Source: Tetrahymena thermophila SB210 (Eukaryota > Ciliophora > Oligohymenophorea > Hymenostomatida > Tetrahymenidae). Taken from it: DNA of 64,000 nt. Positions 35,301 through 44,632 of this stretch are shown here, piece after piece. The translations under genes and the position numbers were made by a program. Location: positions 62,001 through 126,000 of the forward strand of contig NW_002476361.1 of the NCBI RefSeq assembly GCF_000189635.1, given 5' to 3'. Position 1 is the first letter of the stretch. The number at the start of each line of letters is the position of its first letter. The notes under the pieces were generated by a model. That model did not search any database, had not been told where the DNA came from, and worked only from the letters and a program-made list of their open reading frames with translations.

Positions 35301-37965
35301 AGTATAAGGGTTATTTTCACCATAAAGATTAATTTATTCTGCAACTCCATTCAACTTGTATCTTTTTGTTTCTCCAAGTCTTTTTGTTTCATCTTGAAGC
35401 TTAGCAAATTTAACTTTATTGGGACCAGTGTAGAATATAGGTCTTAAACCATACATATCAAGACCCTCTTCAGTCAAAGTGCCAGTTTTATCAAAGCACA
35501 TTATTGTTACTTTACCACTGATATTTACCTTAACATTAAAAAAATAATATTTATCAAATCCCTTAATTTTAATTAATTAACTTACTTTTGGAGGAGAAAT
35601 GCAGAAAATTTGTTGCTTTCTTAATCTAGAAATAGCAAAGGAGATACCAATTGACAAGCAAGTAGGCAAAGCAGGAGGAACTGTGATAGTTACTAAATCT
35701 AAACTATTTAATATTAAATCTCTTAATTCAAGGTATCCTTCATTATAGCCTTTGATCATAAAAGGGAGAGAAACTATAAAACCAACAATTGATATTAAGG
35801 CAAGCACAGCAATAAACTTTAAAGAGTCTACATAAAATGAAAAGGAATTCTATTTAGGATATAAAATTGATCTCACTAATTACCCTTTCATAGTATTAAA
35901 GCTAGTTTAGCTAACTAACCCAAGGACAGGAATCTAACCTTTCAAATAAAATCTATTTTTTAAATTTCATTTTAAAAAACCAAAATATTTTAAGTTAATT
36001 TTAATAAAATAACTTCTAAATTAGTAAATCATAAATTAAATTTGAACTATTCTTTAAGAATGTTAAACAATCAATTATGAGACATGCCTTTAAATTTATA
36101 TTTACCTTGTTTCGATGCATTTTGTACCTGCGAATAGTGTTGATTGTTTTCCATCTTCGTTAGGATGATATTTATTGCTGTTAAATGGCAAGGAAGATTT
36201 AATGATAGGAATAGATTCACCAGTAAGCATAGATTCATTCATAACACAAGAACCGTTCAAGAGAATCACATCACATGGAAGAATTTAACCATCAGGAATT
36301 TCTATGATATCACCAGGTACTAAATTTAGTGAGCTTATTTCTTGCTTTCCTTTGATAATATCTCTTTCTATCTTTAAATGACCTCCATCCTTTAAAAAAA
36401 AAATAATTTATTCTAAATTAATTTTAAAGAATATTTCAAAATAAATAAACATTTTTTGAAAAAATAAATAAATAAAATAATTAAAAATTTTACTGGCTAA
36501 ATATACTCTTATATGCCTCTATAGACAAATACAGGAGTTTCAAAGAAACTCATTTACTTGAGCTTTTTGTAGTTGTTTTTTGTTTCGATAAGACTAACTA
36601 TTGCGGATAATAAAGAAGTTCCAAGAATTACAGAAGCATAATAGTAGTAAGGTTCTATCATCCAAAGAGTGACACTAAAAACTTAGAAAATGTAAAAAGG
36701 TGAAAGGACTTCATCAATTAATATTTTCATTGTTGATTTATCTGGAATTTCAGTATTATTTTTTCCATACATTTAGAATAGCTAGCTTAATTTTTCTTCA
36801 CTCTCAACTCCTCTGCCATACTTTTCGTGAATTTAATTGTTTGTGAGAAGAGACAAAGCAAACTGGACAGGGAAGAAACAATCAATTCTATCATCGTAGT
36901 AATAAGTGTAAAGTCTAAAGGTAAAAATCTATGTGTTAATAAAATTAGTTTATAAAAAGCATTGATTAATTATGTAAGAAAGTTATTTGATTTCTTGTTA
37001 ATTTAATTAAATGGTTTAGTTTGTTCGTAAATAATTTAATAAATGTAAGCTAAACTTAATATATTTTTATTATCTTGTATTTTGGGAAATTAATAGGAAA
37101 AATGCACAAATCATAAAAATGTATGAGTAATCTTAATTAAATTATCAATTTCGATATTTTTTGATGAGATAATATCCACTTTCTTTTTTTATTTACAATT
37201 TAAATCTTACAAGAAAATTGTTGGATGGATAGTCATCTAGCGTCATTACTCTTTTCTCTGTCTTTACCAAAGTAATTGTGTTATCTGTTTTTAAATTAAA
37301 CAAAAAAGAGGAATAATAATAATTTATTTACTTAATAGTATGATCAATAAAAATTTTATAGACATTTATTTCAAAAGCCATTAAATTTCGATTTCTAAAA
37401 GATAAAAGTTAAAAGCATTAAATCGCTATTTACCTATTGATGTTATCTTCATGTATTCAGCTTCTTAAGCTGAGCATTTTACCATTTAAATTAAAATCTT
37501 AAAGTTGATGTCCCAACGTGTAAAGAGATACAAGATACCTCCTGAAACGACAAATAAGATGTATGAAAGTATCAATTTAACTTTTGAAATTTTAAATGAT
37601 TCTATATCGTTAATAACTCCTTCTTCTTAAATATCTTCTGGGAGCTTGAAATTTACTTTTCTACCTCGCTAATTATTTAGTTGTTCATTTTAGAGATTTT
37701 ACTCTAACCTATTTTTAAATGTAAAAAAATAAATGGATAAATTGGATGAAATTCAAAAAGAAAATATTTATATTGTATGAAAAAAGTTTGATCGGCTGCA
37801 TTCAAGCCATAATGTTTATTTATATTCATTATTTTTTTATTTATTCACTTTCTTTAAATTAACTAATCAAGCTTTAAGCATTGTAGAAGTTGCTCTAGAA
37901 TCAAAAATTTATAATTGAAATTACAATTATTCATTCAGCGCCTTATCATTTGTTTGGGGTTTCAT
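32314..37965 (-). CDS. P5B-type (ATP13A-like) P-type ATPase, copy 3
   Basis: About 1377 residues. Exons in transcript order: 37965-37925, 37708-37434, 37284-37211, 36928-36494, 36389-36106, 35952-35586, 35528-34872, 34791-33960, 33710-33349, 33293-33000, 32944-32828, 32765-32586, 32529-32314. Same 12 intron positions and phases as copies 1 and 2. Motifs: NTEIPDKST before M3, TGES in the actuator, VPPALP in M4, DKTGTLT with Asp505, GDGAND hinge. It is the most divergent of the three: the pre-hinge insertion is longest and differently composed, the first exon ([13 protein letters not shown]) is unlike the others, and the C-terminal tail ends in a new 'QSLIMPSQAQKN'. Two N-glycosylation-type or acidic loop differences in the exon at 32944-32828 ([15 protein letters not shown]) suggest a changed luminal loop. 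Role by family: polyamine export from endolysosomes. Confidence 0.93.
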
Positions 37966-39310
37966 CAATGTCTGGAAAAGAAGACTGTGTGTATCTTTAA
38001 GTTGCTTATCCTTAGACTTGTTTGTTAGACGGTTTCAAAGAAATAGAACTGTTTGTTGATAAGAAGCGTTTTTTTCTTGATAGTTTTGAAAATTAGCTTT
38101 ATATTATTAATTGATTATAATAGTTTTACAAATTTACTTAAATTATTGAGCTGATTTGAAAAACTAAGTACATAAATAGATAGATATGCGAGCAACAATC
38201 AATTCTTTTATTATTTTAGCTTTGATATGCTTTAATTAGATTTCAATTATTTATAGTTATTTCTCTCTACAAAACGAGTAGAGTGTGAGAATAATTTTTA
38301 TTTAAAATAAAATTTATGAACTTCAAATCATGTTCCAACATTTTATAAAAGCTAAAATATTAACACAAGTTACTAACTCATAATTATCTTGCAAAGAATT
38401 TTCTCTTATTAATTAATAAACAAATTGTTTAAATTAGAATTCTTTTATTATTGTTTAACCAAAGCTATATATTGTTAATTAGTCAATAATATTGTGATAT
38501 CGATAAGTGAGTAATTTAAAATCATCGATAAATAAAAATTTGTTTATTTATCAGAATATGATTACATATTTTTATTTTTTCATCATTTACCTTATTAAGT
38601 ATTCTTAATTTATATCCTGAATTTTTTTAATTTCCAAAAGTTAAAATTCAATATTTTTTGATCAATAAAATATCATATGATTATGATTTATTAGCTCTTT
38701 TTACTAGAAATTGCATTAAATATTATACATAGAGAGAGAAGAAGAAAATCTACTTTTAATTATTATTTTATAATTAATATATTGATGTTCGATCTAGAAT
38801 TTTATTATTTATTTCTAATATGTAAAATAAATAATTTAAATTAAACTTTCATATCCTATATTTTTGTAATTGAAATAATCAAATTAATTATTAATTTTTT
38901 CAGAAATGTTGCTAAAATAAATTAGGTTATTATAATAAAATACTATAAATACAATTTTATTTGAATTAATATAATTCTTTTCTTTAAATGCCTTTCATAA
39001 AGATAATCATAAATTGTTCTTTTGAAATAGCTTAATTATGTGGTTTTTTAATAGGAAAATTTTATACTGATTTTTCAATGCTTAATTCATAAAAAGTGAA
39101 AAAAAGTTTAAAATAAAAAGCTTTACAAAGAAACACATTTTTAAATAATATATTTTAATAGATAAATAAAAATTTTATGCAAAAATTCGATTAAATCTAA
39201 ATTTTTGTTAAATTCATACAGAAAATAATTATTGCATTATTTTCTAAAACTAAATTTAATTTTAGACAGGCTATACTAGCCAATAATTAAATAAGTTATT
39301 AATGTGTTCC
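37966..39310. other. Intergenic spacer upstream of ATPase copy 3
   Basis: 1.3 kb, mostly A+T-rich. 37966-38100 is somewhat richer in G+C and open on the minus strand, and may be the 5' leader of ATPase copy 3. A possible small plus-strand gene at 38186-38497 is listed separately. The last 200 bases lead into the tRNA gene with no further feature. Confidence 0.45.
38186..38497 (+). CDS. Possible small secreted protein
   Basis: A 103-codon open frame beginning MRATINSFIILALICFNQIS, which looks like a signal peptide, with later Cys residues, ending in TGA. No family is recognised and no paralogue is seen in the window. With only TGA as a stop, a frame of this length is not significant by itself; the signal-like N-terminus is the only support. 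It may equally be chance. Confidence 0.2.
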
Positions 39311-39382
39311 GGTTCCATAGTATAGTGGTTAGTACTGGGGACTTTAAATCCCTTGACCTGGGTTCGAATCCCAGTGGGACCT
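39311..39382 (+). tRNA. tRNA-Gln(UUA): tRNA-Gln with anticodon UUA (decodes UAA as Gln)
   Basis: A 72-base cloverleaf without intron. Acceptor GGTTCCA pairs with TGGGACC. The anticodon stem GGGGA/TCCCT (39337-39341 and 39349-39353) closes the loop CTTTAAA, giving anticodon TTA at 39344-39346. The T arm is CTGGG-TTCGAAT-CCCAG. Internal promoters are visible: A box at 39318-39328 and B box GGTTCGAATCC at 39361-39371. A run of six T at 39385-39390 is the pol III terminator. This matches what is known of the Tetrahymena glutamine tRNA that reads UAA (and UAG by wobble), and it explains the in-frame TAA/TAG in every gene of the window. Confidence 0.97.
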
Positions 39383-39384
39383 AA

Positions 39385-39390
39385 TTTTTT
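39385..39390 (+). terminator. RNA polymerase III terminator of the tRNA
   Basis: Six consecutive T on the coding strand, two bases after the tRNA 3' end, as expected for pol III termination. Confidence 0.8.
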
Positions 39391-39839
39391 ATTTTTGACT
39401 TAACTAATTTTTTTATAATAAAAATGATAAAGTTTATAAAATAAATTTGTACTTGATTAAAAATATTGTAAGAAAATATAAGAAAATTAATTTGTTAAAC
39501 TCCTTCTTAATATTACTGAAATAAAATAGGATATATTTATTTTTAATATTGTTTAAAAAATATTATTTTTAACAAGCGATTTCTATTTCATAAATTTTTT
39601 ACAAATTTTATATCATAAGCATTTTCTAAATGTAAATTAATGTGAAGAAGAATTTATTTGTATCTTCTGTGTTATTGCGGGGTAAAACCAATTTTAAATT
39701 TAAATTAATTAATTAATTTATTAATTCAAATTACAAAAGAAAGGAGAAAAATTTAATTAGAAGATTAGAGAGGAAATTTAAAAATTTTGATAATTATTTA
39801 ATTAATAATAAATTTTGATTAGTAAAAAAAAAAAATGAG

Positions 39840-40370
39840 TAAAAGCTTATAAAGCTAACTCAGCAAATGAACGAATCAACGTGAACTTTCCTAATAGGGT
39901 GAATAAGGGGTGACTTTGAGATTCAAACTGAACTCAAAATAGTTTTTAAAAATACTGACAGCTGCTTTTATCAATTCAGCTGCTTCAGATAAGTTTTTAA
40001 TACGAATGATAGCTAATTGGCTTTTAAAAAGTTATTTAGTTATCGCCATTTAATTGTACAGAAAATCCGATTCGAATGAGATAAGAGAGAGAGAAATTTA
40101 TTTTTGGAAACTTTCTGACAGTCAAGTTTTCCCATTAAATAAACTCCTCGTAATCAAGAGATAGGTGCACCTACTTTTAAGTCACTTTATATGGAAAGTT
40201 TGTTGACAGAATATAATGGGTTCCTATCTATACTGCATATCTAAGTTATATGCATATCGACTGGGGATTCATTACTATTCGAATCGCTCGTTTGTTTGAT
40301 TTTTTTCACATTTTTGGATGATAGACTGTAGAGACTACATCCTCTTTCTTTCGAACCAGATTATATAAAA
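39840..40370. other. G+C-richer complex island, possible non-coding RNA or gene relic
   Basis: About 530 bases of mixed composition, clearly less A+T-rich and less repetitive than the flanks, in the way that coding or structured-RNA sequence differs from spacer in this genome. Open frames of up to about 100 codons exist on the plus strand after a TGA near 39867 but give no recognisable protein. Short structural features: CGATTCGAAT near 40068 and its inverted match ATTCGAATCG near 40279; a palindrome GGTGCACC near 40173; CAGCTGC repeated directly near 39960 and 39981. I cannot assign it to a known RNA family. Confidence 0.35.
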
Positions 40371-40499
40371 AGTATTTTTAAAACAAAAATATAAAGAAAG
40401 ATCTTAATTTTTAGACGATGATGATAATTAAAAATGATGATGATGTAAAAACTTTGATTGAGAAATGAGCTTGAGCATTCCAAATTAAAAACAAAATAT

Positions 40500-40740
40500 T
40501 AAAATACAAATTAATTAAATTAAATGAAAGAAAAAAAAAAGATTAAATAAATTAATAAAAGAAATAAAATAAAGATAAAATCAACACATCAAATAAGCAA
40601 TAGATAAACATAAAAAGAGATAAAACAAAAAGAATAGATAAACTAAGAAAAAAAGCAAACAAATTACAAAAACAAATTAAAAAAAATACAAAAAAATAAA
40701 ATAGATTAAAATCAAATAACAATAAAAAAAGAATCAAATC
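40500..40740. other. A-rich, T-poor strand-asymmetric tract
   Basis: The plus strand is dominated by A with AAATAAA, ACAAA and AGAAA words and few T. The apparent minus-strand frame here codes almost only Phe, Leu and Ile because of this composition and is not a gene. A-rich leaders precede some genes in the window (for example before 18775), but here the nearest start codon is about 1 kb away. Confidence 0.5.
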
Positions 40741-41703
40741 CAATCAATAAGAAAGCACGCACGCTGCAATTTTTTTTGAAATAATGAATTTAAATTATAG
40801 GCATAAATAGCTCTACTTTTTATAAATTTATTTTGATATTTTGTTTTTTTTATGAAGATATAAATTAATTTAAGAAAATTCATGATTTTTTGATGTTTTT
40901 ATTTTTATTTTAAATAGATTTATAATAGCAAAAAAATATATTCTATTTAACAAAAATTTATAAAAAAGTTGAGTACTAAAACTATTTCTAGATTTCGCAT
41001 AAAAAAATGATTTTTTATATTTGAAATTAAAAAAAAAATAAATAATTTAAAGTTAAAAAATTAGATATTCAGAAGGAGAGTTTTTAAAAGAAAATAAGAA
41101 ATTTTAATTATTTGATTTACCAATTACTTCTTTTTAAGTAATAAATTTAGATTTTTTTTCCCTTCATACATTAATTAACATAAACAAACATTTCTAATTA
41201 AAAATCAAACAAACAAATTTGTTTATTACTTTCACAAAAAAAAAATTAAATTTATCAGTAAATAAATATTTGTATAATTTAAATTGTTTCAATATATATT
41301 AATCATATTTTAGTAATTTTTTTACATTGAAAACAAAGATTAATTTTATATTTGGCTCAAAATTTATTTTTCAAAAATAAATTAAGTTTTAGCCAGAAAT
41401 TATCTGAAATAATATAAATAAATAATTAAAAAAGTTAATAAAATTTCAAGACAATTTATTTGGTTTAGAAATTTAAATTTTTGAAAGCTTTATCGAAATA
41501 CATGTTTAAAAAATCCATTTTGATCGAATTTGACTCAATAAAAATACAGAGTTTTATGATTGGTTGACTGTTCCCTTTTTTTAAATAATTATATTCTTAG
41601 ATATGCATGATTCTAGTTAATAATTAAAATTTAACTAATTAAATAATAATTGAGGCTTGAATATTTTTGAATTAAAAAGTCTATTCAGTGAGAAAATTAA
41701 ATA

Positions 41704-42969
41704 ATGGGATAAAGCCAACCAAAAGACAATAGAAGATAAGTGAAAGGAGGCATTTATATTTAACTTTAAAAGACTGCCTTCGTTAGTAATTAAGTTATTC
41801 AGGGAATGTTAAACATTAATTTAGAAGAACCTTTTTAAGGGCATATCCTATAAGTTACTTTAGTAGGTTTAGAAGAAACTCACTTTACATATACGGTTGG
41901 CAGTGGTAAACATAGAAGAACAGTTCATGCTAGAGGGTATAATAGTTTTCTTAATTTTAGTCTTCCTATTTATGATTTCGCATAAGGAACAAATGATACA
42001 GCTTTTATAATACATCCTTGTTAGATACAAATTCCCTTTTAAATGAATGTTGCAGATAAGCTTCCTTCTTCTATGAAATACTTCTATAGCTAACATACTT
42101 AATGCAGCTTAAAATACACTCTTTTCGCTTCTATTATTCCAACAGAAGCTAACGTAAAACCTATAGGAGGAAGTTAAGAGATATTTATAGGGTAATAAAT
42201 CCCCTCTTTAGAATTGTAAAATATGACAAATTCTATTTAAGAACCAGTAATATGTTGCTGTTGCAGATCTGGATAGATTAAATACAACATATAAACAAAT
42301 GGAAGATCTTTCGCTCCTAATGAAAATATATAAATTAAATTAGATGTAGATTTTAGCTAATATGGAAAAAAAGTCAACAATCTAAACGTCAAATTACTTG
42401 GATAGCTAATAATGAAGGCAAGCAATACTTAGAGAACTAAATATATAAACATTTTTGAAAAAATGGTAAATGTTAAAGTAGAAAAAACTCATATAAATGA
42501 AAATGTATAATTATAAGTGCCTGGGAATGTTACATTGTCTTGCTAAGGTTCATTAATTTAAGTAAATTATTTCTTAGAATTTTATCCAGAAATTAGTACT
42601 TGCTGTTGTGTTTCAAAGAGTTCTCCTCATGAAATAAAGATCTACATTAATCCTAATTCAAGCTAAGCTTATAACTTTAGCGATGCTCCTTAATAATTAT
42701 AAATTATGCCTCCATAAAATTGGAATCCAACATAATTGTAACCAACTTAGTTTACTTCATAATAAACAAGTTATATATAGCAATAGTCACTTAAATTTGT
42801 CTCATAAGAGGAACAATACTTATATTAACAAAATGCTTAGTAACAAAATCCTTAACTTTACCCATATTAATAAAGTAATATGAATGGGTTAGCTAATCCG
42901 ATGACTTCTTAAATTCAATAACCTAATTAATCACCATACATGAAAGATTAAAATTAGTATTATCTTTGA
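41704..42969 (+). CDS. Arrestin-fold (ARRDC/alpha-arrestin-like) protein with Gln-rich tail
   Basis: A single-exon, 421-residue frame ending in TGA. The first 160 residues match an arrestin N-domain: 'AFVSNQVIQGMLNINL' (the F-x-G-x-V-x-G-x-V strand pattern), 'ILQVTLVGLEETHFTY', then 'IQIPFQMNV'. A second sandwich follows from about residue 185 with 'FAPNENIQIKLDVDFSQYGK', the usual start of the arrestin C-domain. Two cysteine clusters, CCCC near residue 184 and CCCV near 300, could be lipidated or metal-binding (inference). The last 100 residues are rich in Gln, Asn, Pro and Tyr and look disordered; alpha-arrestins often use such tails to recruit ubiquitin ligases. The likely role is cargo selection in membrane traffic. 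Two UFD2-type ligases lie just downstream, which may be coincidence. Confidence 0.8.
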
Positions 42970-43920
42970 TAAACAATGTTAATCTATTCACATATTTATT
43001 TTTAATATATAATAAAAAATAATTATTTATAAATAAATAAATATGTAATATATACTTAATGTATATTTATATAAAGTGAGTTGATATTTGAATAAATCAA
43101 ATAATAAATAAATAAATATTTATTAATTAATAACAAATTAAACTTAAAATTAACAAACCTTTGTACTCTTCTAGTTATATTTAAAAAATATAGCTAATTT
43201 CAATTTACAATTTTTTTTTTTTTTGTATTATCTCTTTTTTTATGTAAAAATATTTTATTAAAATTACTAAAAATAAAAATGTTGTTTATTATATTTCTTT
43301 ACTTTATTTAATAAAAAATTGCTACCAACTATCTTAAAAATTGCAACATCTAAAATATGCTATAATTTATTAAATATTAAAAATAATAGTACTGTTATCA
43401 AAAATTTTTTGAAATAAATTTGATACAAATAAATGAGGATTTATTATACATGCTTATAAAAATTAGAAATTAAATAATCCATACTATCTTTTGGCAATTG
43501 AATTAAATTTTAAAATATATCTAGCTTTAAAACTTTACCTTTAGCATAAACAAAAATATTAATGAAATTAACTAAATACATAAACTTAAAATTTTTATAC
43601 TGAAATCTGTTAAATATCTTGAAAAAATGTTTCCTCTAAATTCAGTAGATTGATAATGGATCTGATAATAATTTTCAAAACAAATTTAAATAAAAATAAA
43701 CACAGATTAAATTAAAACTTAAAATTATAATTGTCAAGAAAAAAATAAAATTCATTAATATTAAATTTATTTTTGTAATTCTAGTTGTATCACAAATATG
43801 TTTGTTATGCAGAGTACAACAACATTTTTCTTAATTTAATTTTTTAAGCTTATATATTGTAAGTATTCATAATATTTATTATTACATTTTTTACAAATCA
43901 ATTGACACTTGATCACTCAC
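42970..43920. other. Convergent intergenic spacer
   Basis: 950 A+T-rich bases between the ends of the arrestin-like gene and the U-box gene. Nothing recognised except a short TCAC repeat at 43909-43923 that overlaps the U-box stop codon. Confidence 0.5.
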
Positions 43921-44532
43921 TCACTCTAAGTTTCCAAATAGATTTTATTATTGTTTATATTAGCCTTCTTCTTCTTCTACATCCATTTTTGCTTTTTGAG
44001 AAGAAATTGAACCTTTTTCTCTTAGTTCTTTCTTCTTCTAAGCTTTCCATTCATCTAGTTTTTACTTTAATTAAGGTAATTCGACCAACTACTCTCTTTT
44101 CAGAGGTTATCTATTGAATGGGTCTATTTCATTATCAAGTAATGCTTTTTTTATCATAGATCTCTCAACATTTTAATGGGATGTTGGTAATCTCACTGGA
44201 TCCTTGAGTAACTTTGTATAAATAATAATTTATTTAAATATTCATTAATCCATTTAAATAATAATTTTATAAATAAATTCAAAAAGGATTTCGTATATAA
44301 TTTTTAAATAGTAATATTAAATATTATAAATTTATGATGTTTTATTTAAAAATAGTTAATTTTTTTTGTTTTTTTGATTTAATTATAAAAAATAAATCAA
44401 ATATTTTAATTTAGCCTAAGAATAATTTAATTTTTGAATATGGTTAAAGTTAATATTTTAAATTTGAGATATTTTAATTAAGTATTTAGGATAAATATTA
44501 ATTTAAAATTACACAGAAACTTAGAGCACATG
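43921..44532 (-). CDS. UFD2/UBE4-type U-box ubiquitin ligase, copy A, 3' end only
   Basis: The last exon (44211-43921, 97 codons with TGA) encodes a complete U-box: LLKDPVRLPTS, the ERSMIKKALL helix, DNEIDPFNRQPL, then 'LKQKLDEWKAQKKKEL' and an acidic tail. The previous exon survives only as 20 bases (44532-44513, coding ...CALSFC) beside the N gap, joined by a 302-base intron with GT and AG in place. UFD2 proteins elongate ubiquitin chains on substrates for the proteasome (ERAD, Cdc48 partners). The remaining ~900 residues should lie upstream, but on the far side of the gap a different copy begins, so this gene is cut by the assembly, not necessarily by evolution. Confidence 0.85.
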
Positions 44533-44632
44533 NNNNNNNNNNNNNNNNNNNNNNNNNNNNNNNNNNNNNNNNNNNNNNNNNNNNNNNNNNNNNNNNNNNN
44601 NNNNNNNNNNNNNNNNNNNNNNNNNNNNNNNN
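44533..44632. other. Assembly gap of 100 N
   Basis: Exactly 100 undetermined bases, the conventional placeholder for a gap of unknown size. The gene evidence on both sides shows that at least the 5' body of U-box copy A and the end of copy B are missing here. Confidence 0.98.

Larger units (their letters stand above)
39383..41703. other. 2.3 kb non-coding stretch with two unusual segments
   Basis: Between the tRNA and the arrestin-like gene. It contains a G+C-richer, complex island at about 39840-40370 and an A-rich, T-poor tract at about 40500-40740, both listed separately. The rest is ordinary A+T-rich spacer, and no protein gene can be supported. Confidence 0.5.

Noticed and set aside
37966-38040. 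Open minus-strand stretch just upstream of the first exon of ATPase copy 3
   Set aside because: No ATG in the frame of exon 1 and a TGA further upstream; treated as leader sequence and not as extra coding sequence.
40552-40743. Minus-strand Phe/Leu-rich 'membrane' frame
   Set aside because: It is the reverse complement of the A-rich tract and reflects composition only.
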